Positions 25,098 through 34,021 of a stretch of 64,000 nt of DNA are shown here, piece after piece; the stretch's first letter is position 1, and every line of letters starts with the position of its first letter. Under the pieces are notes generated by a model that ran no database searches, had not been told where the DNA came from, and worked only from the letters and a program-made list of their open reading frames with translations. Source of the stretch: Bradyrhizobium oligotrophicum S58 (GTDB lineage Bacteria; Pseudomonadota; Alphaproteobacteria; Rhizobiales; Xanthobacteraceae); assembly GCF_000344805.1 (NCBI RefSeq), contig NC_020453.1, positions 3,100,001 to 3,164,000 of the forward strand, read 5' to 3'. A program made the position numbers and the translations under genes.

Positions 25098-26153
25098 GTG
25101 CTCCCTGAATGGATCAGCCTTGATTGCGCGGCCCCATCCGAGACCCATCGGCAGGCGGCCCTGGCGCGGCAGGCGCAGCTGACGAAGCCGCTGGGTGCAC
25201 TCGGACGGCTGGAGGATGTTGCGGTCGAGCTGGCGGCGCTGCAGGCGACCGAGACGCCTGGTGCCGATCGTGTGCCGGTGGTGCTGTTCGCAGGCGATCA
25301 CGGCATCGCGCGGCAGGGGATCTCGGCCTATCCGCCGGAAGTGACCGTGCAGATGCTGCACAATTTCGCCGGCGGCGGCGCGGCCATCTCGGTGCTGGCG
25401 CGCAGCCTCGGCTGTCCACTCGAGGTCGTTGATGCAGGCACACTGGCTGACGCCCGTGTGCCTGGGGTCGTCGTCGACAAGCCGTGCCGTGGCACGCGCG
25501 ACTTCAGCGTCGAGCGAGCGCTGACGCCGGCGGAGGTGGCATTCGCGTGCGAGGCGGGCGGCCGCGCTGTCGCCCGGCAGGCCGATCACGCGCCGCAGCT
25601 CATGATCTTCGGCGAGATGGGGATCGGCAATACGACGTCGGCCGCGGCGATCGCCGCCGCGCTGCTGACCTGTGCGCCTGCGGACATTGTCGGCAGCGGA
25701 ACGGGTCTCGATGCAGCCGGGCGGACCCGAAAGGCTGGGATCATCGGCGATGCGCTCGCGCGCCATGGGCTGGTATCGCCGACGCCGGTCGCCGAGATCC
25801 TGGCCGCCGTCGGCGGCCTCGAGATCATTGCGATGGCTGGCGCGATCATCGCCGCCGCGCAGCGGCGCTGGCCGGTGCTGGTCGATGGCTTCATCGTCTC
25901 GGTCGCGGCGCTGGTCGCCATACGCCTCAATCCCTCGTGCCGTCCGTGGCTGCTGTTCTCGCACCGCTCGGCCGAACGCGGCCACGCCATTGTGCTCGAC
26001 GCGCTCGGCGCCCGTCCTCTCATCGACCTCGATCTGCGGCTCGGCGAGGCCTCGGGCGCCGCAACTGCGCTGCCGATCGTCCGGCTGGCCTGCGCGCTCC
26101 ACGGGGGCATGGCGACCTTCGCGGAGGCTGCCGTATCGGGACGCGAGTCCTGA
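25098..26153 (+). CDS. cobT: Nicotinate-nucleotide-dimethylbenzimidazole phosphoribosyltransferase
   Basis: 351 aa (called CobU in Pseudomonas denitrificans). It makes alpha-ribazole-5'-phosphate from nicotinate mononucleotide and 5,6-dimethylbenzimidazole for the lower ligand of B12. The blocks LTKPLGALGRLEDVAVELAALQ, VVLFAGDHGIARQGISAYPPEVTVQMLHNFAGGGAAISVLAR, FGEMGIGNTTSAAAIAAALL and ERGHAIVLDALG are typical. The GTG start at 25098 follows AAAAGGATCC; the frame is open upstream but not similar to the family. It heads the cobT-cobC-cobS run; each stop overlaps the next start. BluB at 46.5 kb makes its DMB substrate. Confidence 0.95.
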   Translation: MLPEWISLDCAAPSETHRQAALARQAQLTKPLGALGRLEDVAVELAALQATETPGADRVPVVLFAGDHGIARQGISAYPPEVTVQMLHNFAGGGAAISVLARSLGCPLEVVDAGTLADARVPGVVVDKPCRGTRDFSVERALTPAEVAFACEAGGRAVARQADHAPQLMIFGEMGIGNTTSAAAIAAALLTCAPADIVGSGTGLDAAGRTRKAGIIGDALARHGLVSPTPVAEILAAVGGLEIIAMAGAIIAAAQRRWPVLVDGFIVSVAALVAIRLNPSCRPWLLFSHRSAERGHAIVLDALGARPLIDLDLRLGEASGAATALPIVRLACALHGGMATFAEAAVSGRES

Positions 26154-26746
26154 TGCGGATCGATCTGCTGCGGCACGGGACGACGGGACGAGACGGCTAT
26201 CTCGACGGCCGAACCGATCCGCCGCTCAGCGAACTCGGCTGGGATCAGGTCCGGCGGCAGACGCAAGGCCGGATCTGGCGCAGAGTTGTGAGCTCGCCGT
26301 TGGCGCGCGCACGAGTGGCAGCGGAGGATTATGCGCGGCAGACCGGCTGTGCGCTGGACATCGATGCGGATTGGAGCGAGCTCGATTTTGGGCGCTGGGA
26401 CGGACGAAGCCGCAGCGACATCGCCGCCGCGCCCGGAGGCGAAGCCTCGCTCAACGCCTTCCATGCTGATCCCACAATCCGGGCACCGAACGGTGAGAGC
26501 TGGGTCGATCTGCGAGCGCGTGTCACGCGCGCGACTGATCGCATGTTAGCGAAGTCCGAGCCTGCGCCGGTTCTGGTGGTGACCCATGGCGGCGCCATGC
26601 GCGCCGCGCTATCGCATCTGCTCGGCTGGCCGCTGCGCCAGCTGTGGAGCCTGCGCATCCGTCCCGGTACGCGGATCACGCTCGAATCCGGGCAGGGCGA
26701 TGATGGTGTAGCTTGGGGCGAAATCGTCGAGATCATCCAGCCATGA
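26153..26746 (+). CDS. cobC: Alpha-ribazole phosphatase-like histidine phosphatase
   Basis: 197 aa. The histidine phosphatase superfamily motif RHGTTGRDGYLDGRTDPPLSELG places the catalytic RHG at residues 7-9. The ELDFGRWDGRSRSDI segment and the second catalytic histidine in VVTHGGAMRAAL are also present. In the Salmonella scheme CobC removes the 5'-phosphate of alpha-ribazole phosphate. ATG at 26153 shares one base with the cobT stop, and the end overlaps cobS by 4 bases, supporting this assignment over a generic phosphoglycerate mutase. The name should not be confused with the P. denitrificans CobC, the aminotransferase-like enzyme at 27459. Confidence 0.88.
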   Translation: MRIDLLRHGTTGRDGYLDGRTDPPLSELGWDQVRRQTQGRIWRRVVSSPLARARVAAEDYARQTGCALDIDADWSELDFGRWDGRSRSDIAAAPGGEASLNAFHADPTIRAPNGESWVDLRARVTRATDRMLAKSEPAPVLVVTHGGAMRAALSHLLGWPLRQLWSLRIRPGTRITLESGQGDDGVAWGEIVEIIQP

Positions 26747-27462
26747 TGCTTCGTGAATTCTGGATCGCATTGCAGTTCCTGACACGGCTGCCGACACCGC
26801 GGGTCACAGAGTCGCGACCGGACGATCTCGCGCGGGCATCGGTCTGGTTTCCGGCAGCCGGCCTCGTGGTCGGTGCCTGTCTGGCGTTGGTCGCCCGTCT
26901 TTTTCATGATGTCGATCCATGGATCGTCGCGCTGGCCGTGCTGGTCGCCTGGATCTGGATCACCGGCGCGCTGCACCTCGACGGGCTCGGCGATGTCGCC
27001 GATGCGTTCGGCGCCGCGCATGGCAAGCCCGAGCGCTTCATCGCCGTGCTCGGCGATCCCCATGCCGGCAGCTTCGCCGTCGTCGCGATCTCCTTGCAGA
27101 TCGCCGCCAAGCTCGTGCTGATCGCCGAGCTGGCGACGGGCCCGACGGCCTGGGCTCTGGTGCTGATCCCGGCCTGGGCGCGCTGGGGGACGCTGATCTG
27201 CAACAAGACGCTGCTGTCCCTGAAGCCGGGGTTGGGGGCGAGCATCTCGAACAGCGTCGGCTGGAACGTCATCGTTGCCTGGGGCGGCGCGCTCGCGATC
27301 GGCGCGCTCGCGGGCGCGGTGCCGACGCTGATTGCGATCGTTCTCGTTCCGGTGATCGCGTTCTATTGGCAGTGGCGGCTCGGCGGCATCACTGGGGATT
27401 GCCATGGCGCCAGCATCGAGGTCACGGAGACGCTGCTGCTCGCCGCCTGCGTGCTCGGCTAG
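26743..27462 (+). CDS. cobS: Adenosylcobinamide-GDP ribazoletransferase
   Basis: 239 aa polytopic membrane enzyme (CobV in P. denitrificans) joining adenosylcobinamide-GDP with alpha-ribazole (phosphate), the last assembly step of B12. Motifs: FLTRLPTP, ARASVWFPAAGLVVGACLAL, WIWITGALHLDGLGDVADAFGA (conserved acidic Mg-binding residues) and GGITGDCHGASIEVTETLLLAA. About six hydrophobic segments. Two ATGs (26743, 26746) fit; the first overlaps the cobC stop. Its 3' end overlaps the convergent Thr-P decarboxylase gene by 4 bases. Confidence 0.94.
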   Translation: MMLREFWIALQFLTRLPTPRVTESRPDDLARASVWFPAAGLVVGACLALVARLFHDVDPWIVALAVLVAWIWITGALHLDGLGDVADAFGAAHGKPERFIAVLGDPHAGSFAVVAISLQIAAKLVLIAELATGPTAWALVLIPAWARWGTLICNKTLLSLKPGLGASISNSVGWNVIVAWGGALAIGALAGAVPTLIAIVLVPVIAFYWQWRLGGITGDCHGASIEVTETLLLAACVLG

Positions 27463-28490
27463 GACGCGCTGCCGAGCGCCTGCGCCAGCCGCTGCCAGGC
27501 GGCCTCGTCTCCGGGCAGGCCGAAGCGCAGCCAGTCTGGCTGAGCCGGAAAACGGCGGACATGGATGCCATGCCGGGCGAGCCGCTCGGCAATGTCGGAT
27601 GCGCTCGGCGATTTGATCAGTCTGAACAGGGGCGTGCCGCCGATGACGGTGCAGCCTAAGGTGCTCAGAAGGTCGTCGATGCGTGCGCAATCCTTCGCGA
27701 GCCGGGCGCGTGTCTGCTCGAGCCACGTAGTATCGGCCAAGGCCGTCGTTCCGATCGCGAGCGCCGGTCCGGACACCGCCCAGGGCCCGAGCGCATCATG
27801 GAGTTGCCGTACAATGTCTACGGAGCTGATTGCGAAGCCGAGGCGGACGCCAGCGAGGCCATAGACCTTGCCGAACGAGCGCAGCACGATCGTGGCCGGC
27901 GGCAGGTCGGACGCGAGGCTGGCATCGGTGGGGGAGAGGTCGACGAATGCTTCGTCGACGATCAGCAGGCCGTCGCGCCGGCGCAGAGTCGCGGCCAATC
28001 TGACCAGCGCATCGCGGGTAAGCAGGCGGCCGGTCGGATTGTTGGGATTCACGATGACGGCAACATCGGCACCAGCGAGCGCATCGACGTCATCGACAAG
28101 ATCAACGCGATGACCGCAGCGGCGCCAGCACAGCGCATGCTCCTCATAGGTCGGGGCGAGCACGGCGACGGTCGCGCGTGGGCGCAGCCGCGGCAGGATC
28201 TGCAACAGCGCCTGCGTGCCCGGCGCGGCAACGATCATGTCGGGCTCTGCCACGCCATAGCGTGCCGCGGCCGCGGCGCGCAGCGCGTCGTCTTCGGATT
28301 TGCCGGGCAAGCGCGTCCAGCTCGCGGGCGGGATCGTCGGCACTGGGTAGGGTATCGGATTGATACCGGTCGACAGATCGAGCCACGGCTGTGGCGCATC
28401 CGGATAGCGACCGCTGATCGCAGCGAGATCGCCGCCGTGAAGGATCGCTTCCGGCGCGTCCGCGCGCATGCTAGTCGCTCTGTCGTCCAT
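27459..28490 (-). CDS. cobC: L-threonine-O-3-phosphate decarboxylase
   Basis: 343 aa PLP enzyme of aminotransferase class I fold (CobC in P. denitrificans, CobD in Salmonella) making (R)-1-aminopropan-2-ol phosphate for the nucleotide loop. Seen: LHGGDLAAISGRYPDAPQPWLDLSTGINPIPYPVP at the N terminus, VAAPGTQALLQILPRL, VNPNNPTGRLL, LLIVDEAFVDLSP, and the PLP lysine in IVLRSFGKVYGLAGVRLGFA. The start at 28490 has AGGAAAGAG upstream; an internal ATG at 28469 is possible. It is divergent from cbiB, which uses its product. Confidence 0.93.
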   Translation of the reverse strand: MDDRATSMRADAPEAILHGGDLAAISGRYPDAPQPWLDLSTGINPIPYPVPTIPPASWTRLPGKSEDDALRAAAAARYGVAEPDMIVAAPGTQALLQILPRLRPRATVAVLAPTYEEHALCWRRCGHRVDLVDDVDALAGADVAVIVNPNNPTGRLLTRDALVRLAATLRRRDGLLIVDEAFVDLSPTDASLASDLPPATIVLRSFGKVYGLAGVRLGFAISSVDIVRQLHDALGPWAVSGPALAIGTTALADTTWLEQTRARLAKDCARIDDLLSTLGCTVIGGTPLFRLIKSPSASDIAERLARHGIHVRRFPAQPDWLRFGLPGDEAAWQRLAQALGSAS

Positions 28491-28529
28491 CTCTTTCCTC
28501 TACATGTCTTTAATCTTCAGCGGAGATCG

Positions 28530-29501
28530 ATGTTCGTCTCTCTCGCGTTCACGGCGCTCCTCGTCGAGGCGGCGGTTGGCTATCCCCAGGTGCTGGTGCG
28601 GCGGATCGGTCATCCCGTGATGTGGGTGGGCGCGCTGATAGCATGGGGGGACCGCCGCTGGAACAGGGCAGGAGACAGCTTCGCCGCACGGCGGGCGCGC
28701 GGCGTCGCGCTCGTTGGTCTGCTCGTTGCCGGGATGATGGCCATCGGGCTCGCCGCAACCTGGGTCATGCAGGCATTCGTCGGCGAGCCGGCCGCGACCA
28801 TCACCCTCGGTCTGTTGGCGAGCAGCCTGCTGGCGCAGCGCAGTCTCGATACGCATGTCGCAGCCGTCGCCGAAGGATTGGAACGGGCGGGACTCGACGG
28901 CGGCCGCCAAGCGGTGGCGATGATCGTCGGCCGCGATCCCGAGCGGCTGGATCAGGCCGGTGTCGCGCGCGCGGCCATCGAAAGCCTCGCGGAGAACTTC
29001 TCCGATGGCGTGGTGGCGCCGTTGTTCTGGCTCGTGGTCGGCGGGCTGCCGGGCGTCATGACCTACAAGGCTCTCAACACCGCCGACAGCATGATCGGTC
29101 ATCTCTCGGACCGTCACCGCGCGTTCGGCTGGGCGGCGGCGCGGCTCGACGATCTCGTCAACCTGCCGGCCTCGCGCCTCTCTGCACTGTGGATCGCAGT
29201 CGCTGCAGCCTGCGTTCCGGCCGCCTCGGCTTCGGCCGCGCTGCAGGCCGTAGCGCGCGATGCGTCGAAGCATCGGTCGCCCAATGCCGGCTGGCCCGAA
29301 GCGGCCATGGCGGGGGCGCTCGGATTGCGCCTGGCGGGGCCGCGCGTCTATCACGGTCATCTCGTCACCGATGCCTGGATGGGGAACGGGCGCGCCGATC
29401 TCGACGCGTCCGACATCCGGCGCGCCTTGCGGCTTTATCGGCTGGCGTGCCTGATCCAGGCCCTGGTCGTCGCAGGACTCGTTCTGATCAGGATCGTGTA
29501 G
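28530..29501 (+). CDS. cbiB: Adenosylcobinamide-phosphate synthase
   Basis: 323 aa membrane protein (CobD in P. denitrificans) attaching the aminopropanol arm to cobyric acid. Family blocks: [92 protein letters not shown], and [33 protein letters not shown]. At least four hydrophobic segments. It starts 39 bases from the divergent Thr-P decarboxylase, the enzyme making its co-substrate. The last 14 bases overlap the 3' end of cobQ on the other strand. Confidence 0.95.
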   Translation: MFVSLAFTALLVEAAVGYPQVLVRRIGHPVMWVGALIAWGDRRWNRAGDSFAARRARGVALVGLLVAGMMAIGLAATWVMQAFVGEPAATITLGLLASSLLAQRSLDTHVAAVAEGLERAGLDGGRQAVAMIVGRDPERLDQAGVARAAIESLAENFSDGVVAPLFWLVVGGLPGVMTYKALNTADSMIGHLSDRHRAFGWAAARLDDLVNLPASRLSALWIAVAAACVPAASASAALQAVARDASKHRSPNAGWPEAAMAGALGLRLAGPRVYHGHLVTDAWMGNGRADLDASDIRRALRLYRLACLIQALVVAGLVLIRIV

Positions 29502-30981
29502 CCGCCACTGGGCGCGCGGGCGGGCTCGCCAGCGCCAGGATGCGGTCAACGTCGACGTAGCGCTCGAGATGCGCCGCGAATGCATCCAAGGTCGCGTCCA
29601 CATCGGTCTCGTAGGCCAGGCCGCTGGTCGTCGCGCCGAGGCCGCGCAGCCAATGGGCGCGCAGGCCGTCATCGGCGAACAAGCCATGCACATAGCAACC
29701 GGCGACCCGGCCGTTGGCCGCAATGGCACCATCGCGCCGGCCGTCGGAGAAGGTCAGGAACGGGCTCTGCGTCGCCGGCCCTTCAGTGCGGCCGATGTGC
29801 ATTTCGTAGCCGCGGAACGACAGTTGATCGTCCATCAAGGTGCCCTGGACCTCGCGCAACGCCTTGTCATCGGCCAGCGTCGTTTCGACGTCGAGCAGGC
29901 CGAGTCCCGCGACAGAACCTGGCGCACCCTCGTGTCCGTCGGGATCGCTGATCACGCGCCCGAGCATCTGGTAGCCACCGCAGATGCCGAGCACGCGGCC
30001 GCCGCGGCGCAGATGCGCCAAGAGATCGATGTCCCAGCCGGTCTCGCGCAGGGCGGCGAGATCGGCGATCGTGGCCTTCGAGCCCGGCAGGATCACAATC
30101 GATGCGTCGCCGGGAATGGGCGTGCCCGGCCGCAGGAATTGCAGATCGATCCCATCCTCCAACCGCAACGGATCAAACTCGTCGAAATTCGAAATGCGCG
30201 GATAGGCGAGGATGACGACCTTCGGTCGATGCCCTCCGGGCGATCCGCGTTCGGCCAGGCCCAGCGCATCCTCCGCCGGCAGGCGGCGCGCATCCGAAAA
30301 ATGCGGAATGAGGCCGAGCGATGTCCAGCTCGTTCGCTCCGCAATCTCGTTCATGCCCGACGCGAACAAGGCGGGATCGCCCCGAAACTTGTTGACGAGG
30401 AAACCTGCGATGCGCGCGGCATCCTCGGGCGCGAGCACCGCCTTGGTGCCGACCAGGCTCGCAATGACGCCGCCGCGGTCGATGTCGCCGATCAACACCA
30501 CCGGAATCTGCGTCGCCTGCGCAAAACCCATGTTGGCGATGTCGCCGGCGCGCAGATTGATCTCGGAGGCGGAGCCCGCGCCTTCGACCAGCACGATGTC
30601 GGCATCAGCAGCCAGATGATGAAAACTGTCGAGCACGGCATTCATCAATTGCGGCTTCATCGCCTGATAGGCGGACGCCTTGGCGTTGCCGATGACGCGG
30701 CCCTGCACCACGACCTGCGACCCGATCTCGCTTTGCGGCTTCAGCAGCACCGGGTTCATGTGCACCGTCATCGGCCGCCGCGCCGCGCGCGCCTGCAGCG
30801 CCTGGGCGCGGCCGATCTCGCCGCCATCCGTGGTGACGGCGGCGTTGTTCGACATGTTCTGCGGCTTGAACGGCGCCACCTTCAGGCCGCGCAATGTCAG
30901 CGCACGCGCGAGCCCTGCGACGACCAGCGATTTGCCGACGTCGGAGCCGGTGCCCTGGAACATGATGGCGCGCGCGCTCAT
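29488..30981 (-). CDS. cobQ: Cobyric acid synthase, glutamine-hydrolysing
   Basis: 497 aa (CbiP in the anaerobic scheme); amidates side chains b, d, e and g of adenosylcobyrinic acid a,c-diamide. The N-terminal synthetase domain has the [25 protein letters not shown] loop and [28 protein letters not shown]. The C-terminal class I glutaminase domain has the nucleophile Cys in [12 protein letters not shown] and the His in [11 protein letters not shown]. Promoter-proximal genes in the same direction are cobP and cobO, giving a cobP-cobO-cobQ operon with 4- to 10-base gaps. Confidence 0.96.
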   Translation of the reverse strand: MSARAIMFQGTGSDVGKSLVVAGLARALTLRGLKVAPFKPQNMSNNAAVTTDGGEIGRAQALQARAARRPMTVHMNPVLLKPQSEIGSQVVVQGRVIGNAKASAYQAMKPQLMNAVLDSFHHLAADADIVLVEGAGSASEINLRAGDIANMGFAQATQIPVVLIGDIDRGGVIASLVGTKAVLAPEDAARIAGFLVNKFRGDPALFASGMNEIAERTSWTSLGLIPHFSDARRLPAEDALGLAERGSPGGHRPKVVILAYPRISNFDEFDPLRLEDGIDLQFLRPGTPIPGDASIVILPGSKATIADLAALRETGWDIDLLAHLRRGGRVLGICGGYQMLGRVISDPDGHEGAPGSVAGLGLLDVETTLADDKALREVQGTLMDDQLSFRGYEMHIGRTEGPATQSPFLTFSDGRRDGAIAANGRVAGCYVHGLFADDGLRAHWLRGLGATTSGLAYETDVDATLDAFAAHLERYVDVDRILALASPPARPVAATRS

Positions 30982-30985
30982 GAGC

Positions 30986-31600
30986 CTAGTACTCGATGCC
31001 TTCCTGCGCCTTCACACCGGCCGCGAAATGATGCTTCACGAGGTTCATCTCGGTGACGAGATCGGCGGCCTCGATCAGCTCCGGCTTGGCGTTGCGGCCG
31101 GTGACGACGACGTGCAGGTCGGGACGCCGCCCTGCGAGCGTGGCGACGACGTCGGCGATATCAAGGTGATCGTAGCGCAGCGCGATGTTGAGCTCATCGA
31201 GGACCAAGAGCCGGATCGACGGATCCGCCATCAGCTCCTTTGCCTTGGCCCAGGCGCGCTCGGCCGCGGCGACGTCGCGCGCACGATCCTGCGTTTCCCA
31301 CGTAAAGCCCTCGCCGAGTGTGTGCCAGGAGACCTGATCACCGAACGTCTCGATCGCCTTGCGCTCGCCGGTCTCCCACGCACCCTTGCCGAACTGCACG
31401 ACGCCGATGCGAAAGCCGCGGCCGATGGCGCGCAGCATCAGGCCCCACGCTGCGGTCGATTTGCCCTTGCCCTTGCCGGTGTGAACGATCAGCAGGCCCT
31501 TCTCGACGGTCTTCGAGGCGACCTCGGCATCCTGAACCGCCTTGCGGTTCTCCATCTTCGCCTTGTGGCGTGAATCGTCGGCGCTCTCGGTCATCGGCAT
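30986..31600 (-). CDS. cobO: Cob(I)yrinic acid a,c-diamide adenosyltransferase
   Basis: 204 aa, BtuR/CobO/CobA type (not PduO). It transfers the 5'-deoxyadenosyl group of ATP to cobalt. P-loop variant [40 protein letters not shown]; then [55 protein letters not shown], all family hallmarks. ATG at 31600 has AGGAG 6-8 bases upstream. It lies between cobP (10-base gap) and cobQ (4-base gap). Confidence 0.96.
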   Translation of the reverse strand: MPMTESADDSRHKAKMENRKAVQDAEVASKTVEKGLLIVHTGKGKGKSTAAWGLMLRAIGRGFRIGVVQFGKGAWETGERKAIETFGDQVSWHTLGEGFTWETQDRARDVAAAERAWAKAKELMADPSIRLLVLDELNIALRYDHLDIADVVATLAGRRPDLHVVVTGRNAKPELIEAADLVTEMNLVKHHFAAGVKAQEGIEY

Positions 31601-31610
31601 CTTCTCCTCG

Positions 31611-32147
31611 TTACTTCAACGTCAGCGGCAGTCCTGCCGCCATCAGGATCACGCGATCCGCCAAGGCCGCGACGTTCTGGTTCAGTCGCCCCTGCGCATC
31701 GCGAAAGGCGCGCGCGAGCGCGTTGTCGGGCACGATCCCCAGTCCGACTTCATTGGACACGGCGACGATGGGGCCATGCGCGCTCCCGAGCGCATCGATC
31801 AGCTCGGCACATCTGGCCGGAACGTCCATGTCGGCGAGCATCACATTGCTGAGCCAGAGCGTCAGGCAATCGATCAGCATCGGCGTGTCCGAATCTCCAC
31901 TTGTCCGGACGAGGCCGGCGAGATCATGCGTCGTCTCCAGCGTCCGCCATCCCTCGGCGCGGCGCGCCTTGTGCTGGGCGATCCGGTCGGTCATTTCGGC
32001 GTCGAACGGCTGCGCCGTGGCAACATAGGTCCAGGGCGGAGGAAGGGCGGTGACGAGGGCCTCGGCATGGCGGCTCTTGCCCGAGCGCGCGCCGCCGAGC
32101 ACCAGCGTCAGGCGCGGCAGGGCGGGATGCGGCGGGGCAGGGGCCAT
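31611..32147 (-). CDS. cobP: Bifunctional adenosylcobinamide kinase / adenosylcobinamide-phosphate guanylyltransferase
   Basis: 178 aa (CobU in Salmonella). It phosphorylates adenosylcobinamide and then attaches GMP. P-loop LVLGGARSGKSRHAEALV; YVATAQPFDAEMTDRIAQHKARRAEGWRTLE; LIDCLTLWLSNVML; IVAVSNEVGLGIVPDNALARAFRDAQGRLNQNVAALAD. First gene of the minus-strand run. Its start is 50 bases from the left end of the riboswitch, which faces the other way, so this operon is not obviously under that switch. Confidence 0.96.
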   Translation of the reverse strand: MAPAPPHPALPRLTLVLGGARSGKSRHAEALVTALPPPWTYVATAQPFDAEMTDRIAQHKARRAEGWRTLETTHDLAGLVRTSGDSDTPMLIDCLTLWLSNVMLADMDVPARCAELIDALGSAHGPIVAVSNEVGLGIVPDNALARAFRDAQGRLNQNVAALADRVILMAAGLPLTLK

Positions 32148-32194
32148 GGGACGATTCCGATTGACGGGCTTGGACTCGACCCGTATCTAACAGA

Positions 32195-32365
32195 TGACGG
32201 TTCTCCGAAAGGAGAGATTTAGGGAACACGGTGCGGGTTCTTGACCCAAGGCCGTGGCTGCCCCCGCAACTGTAATCGGCGAGTGTGAGGCCAAGACACC
32301 ACTGGGAAACCGGGAAGGTGGCCCCATGCAGCGACCCGAAAGCCAGGAGACCTGCCGTCGAGATT
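32195..32365 (+). promoter_or_regulatory. Cobalamin riboswitch
   Basis: The conserved core is present in order: GGGAACACGGTGCGGGTTC, GGCTGCCCCCGCAACTGTAA, CACCACTGGGAAACCGGGAAGG, and the closing GAAAGCCAGGAGACCTGCC (B12 box) at 32338-32356. Outer boundaries are approximate. The 180 bases after it form the expression platform before the DUF1636 gene at 32548. AdoCbl binding is expected to repress DUF1636-cobW-cobN and probably the genes co-transcribed downstream to cobJ. Confidence 0.95.
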
Positions 32366-32547
32366 GCTGTTGGCCGACCCGTCGCGCGGGGAGTCGCGAT
32401 GCTGGTTCTGATCCCGCCGGGATGGGTGGGATGCCGTCGGATGCAGCGCATTTTACGGAACCCTCCCAGGGTCCGGAAGCGACGGAGACGGCCATGCTCT
32501 GCAGCCCTTCCAGGTTCATCAAAGCCCGCGGCGTGATCGTCTGACGG

Positions 32548-32937
32548 ATGTCGGTATCAGCGAAGAACGAGACGACATTGTTCGTCTGCATCACCTGTCG
32601 CGCGCAAGCCGGCGAAAACACGTCGGATGATCAGCCGCGGGCCGGAGCCCGGCTGCTCGCGGCGATCGAAGCGGTGCCATCGGAGCTGCGGCCGTCTCTT
32701 GCGGTCGTTCCGGTCGAATGCCTGTCGAACTGCAATCGCGCCTGCACGGTTGCGGTGACCGCGCCCGGCAAGTGGACCTATGTGCTCGGCGCGCTCGATC
32801 CGGACGTGCACGCTCAGGACGTGCTGGCCTTCGCGCGGCTGCATCAGCAGCACGAAGCGGGCCTGCCGGCGTGGCGGGAACGTCCCGAATACATCAGGAA
32901 GAACACCATCGCGCGCGTTCCGGCAACGCTCGCTTGA
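32548..32937 (+). CDS. DUF1636 putative metal-binding protein
   Basis: 129 aa. Cysteine pattern: FVCITCRAQ near the N terminus and VECLSNCNRACTVAVTAPGKWTYVLGALDP in the middle, as in the DUF1636 family that accompanies cobW/cobN in B12 loci. Its first-gene position after the B12 riboswitch and directly before the GTPase CobW suggests a role in cobalt handling or delivery to cobaltochelatase (inference). The fold looks like the thioredoxin-like (2Fe-2S) ferredoxin type by its Cys spacing, so a redox role is the alternative. Confidence 0.85.
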   Translation: MSVSAKNETTLFVCITCRAQAGENTSDDQPRAGARLLAAIEAVPSELRPSLAVVPVECLSNCNRACTVAVTAPGKWTYVLGALDPDVHAQDVLAFARLHQQHEAGLPAWRERPEYIRKNTIARVPATLA

Positions 32938-32963
32938 AGCCCGATACGAGAGGCATCGCTGCC

Positions 32964-34001
32964 ATGACGAAATCGTTCGCCAAGACGCCCTGCACCATCG
33001 TCACCGGTTTCCTCGGAGCCGGCAAGACCACGCTGGTGCGCAACCTGATCGAGACCGCCAACGGACGGCGCCTCGCGATCATCGTCAACGAGTTCGGCGA
33101 TGTCGGCATCGACGGCGACATCTTGAAAGGATGCGGCGTGCCGGATTGTCCGGAGGATCGCATCGTCGAGCTGTCCAACGGCTGCCTGTGCTGCACCGTG
33201 GCCGATGATTTCGTGCCCGCACTCCGGAGTCTGCTCGATCAGAAGGAGCCGCCCGAGCACATCGTGATCGAGACCTCGGGGCTGGCGCTGCCGAAGCCAC
33301 TCGTGCAGGCCTTCAACTGGCCGGAGATCGCGACGCGCGTCACCGTCGATGGTGTCGTCGCAGTCGTGGATGGCCCGGCTGTGGTTGCTGGCCGCTTCGC
33401 CGATGATCCCGAGGCGCTCGCTGCGCAACGCGCCAGCGATGCTTCGCTCGATCACGACAATCCGCTCGAGGAGGTCTACGAAGACCAGCTGCTGTGCGCC
33501 GACCTCGTCGTCATGAACAAGAGCGACCTGATGAGCGAGGAGCAGCGCAAGAATGTCGCCGCCGAGATCGCGGCGAAGGTGCAGCGCGCCGTCAAGGTGA
33601 TCGCGACGGAGCACGGCAAGCTGTCCGCATCGGTGCTGCTCGGACTCGGTGCCGCGGCGGAAGGCGATCTCGCGGCGCGCCCCTCGCATCACGACAACGA
33701 GGCCGAGCACGATCACGACGATTTCGAGAGTTTCGTGCTCGACGTGCCAGCGCAGGCCTCGCCGGATGCGCTCGTCGAACGAATCGCTGCGGCCGTCGAT
33801 GCGCACGACGTGCTGCGGGTGAAGGGCTTCGTCGAGATCGCGGGAAAGCCGCTGCGCCTGCTGGTTCAGGCCGTCGGCAGCCGCATCCAGCACCAGTTCG
33901 AGCGCCCGTGGCGCGCAGGCGAATCGCGGCAGGGACGGCTGGTGGTGATCGGCGAGCGCGGCCTCGATGCGGCCGCGATCCAGAGCCTGATCACGGGATA
34001 G
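32964..34001 (+). CDS. cobW: Cobalamin biosynthesis GTPase CobW
   Basis: 345 aa G3E-family metallochaperone GTPase. Walker A GFLGAGKTTLVRNL, VNEFGDVGIDGDIL, the metal-site motif LSNGCLCCTV, GTP-base motif VVMNKSDLM, and a histidine/acid-rich insertion (SHHDNEAEHDHDDFESF) before the C-terminal CobW domain. Thought to deliver Co(II) to CobN-dependent insertion. The start at 32964 gives MTKSFAKTPCTIVTGFLGAG; the same frame is open upstream in another gene. It is 26 bases after DUF1636 and 20 before cobN, in one riboswitch-headed operon. Confidence 0.96.
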   Translation: MTKSFAKTPCTIVTGFLGAGKTTLVRNLIETANGRRLAIIVNEFGDVGIDGDILKGCGVPDCPEDRIVELSNGCLCCTVADDFVPALRSLLDQKEPPEHIVIETSGLALPKPLVQAFNWPEIATRVTVDGVVAVVDGPAVVAGRFADDPEALAAQRASDASLDHDNPLEEVYEDQLLCADLVVMNKSDLMSEEQRKNVAAEIAAKVQRAVKVIATEHGKLSASVLLGLGAAAEGDLAARPSHHDNEAEHDHDDFESFVLDVPAQASPDALVERIAAAVDAHDVLRVKGFVEIAGKPLRLLVQAVGSRIQHQFERPWRAGESRQGRLVVIGERGLDAAAIQSLITG

Positions 34002-34021
34002 GCCAAGGGAGGTCAAGGGCG

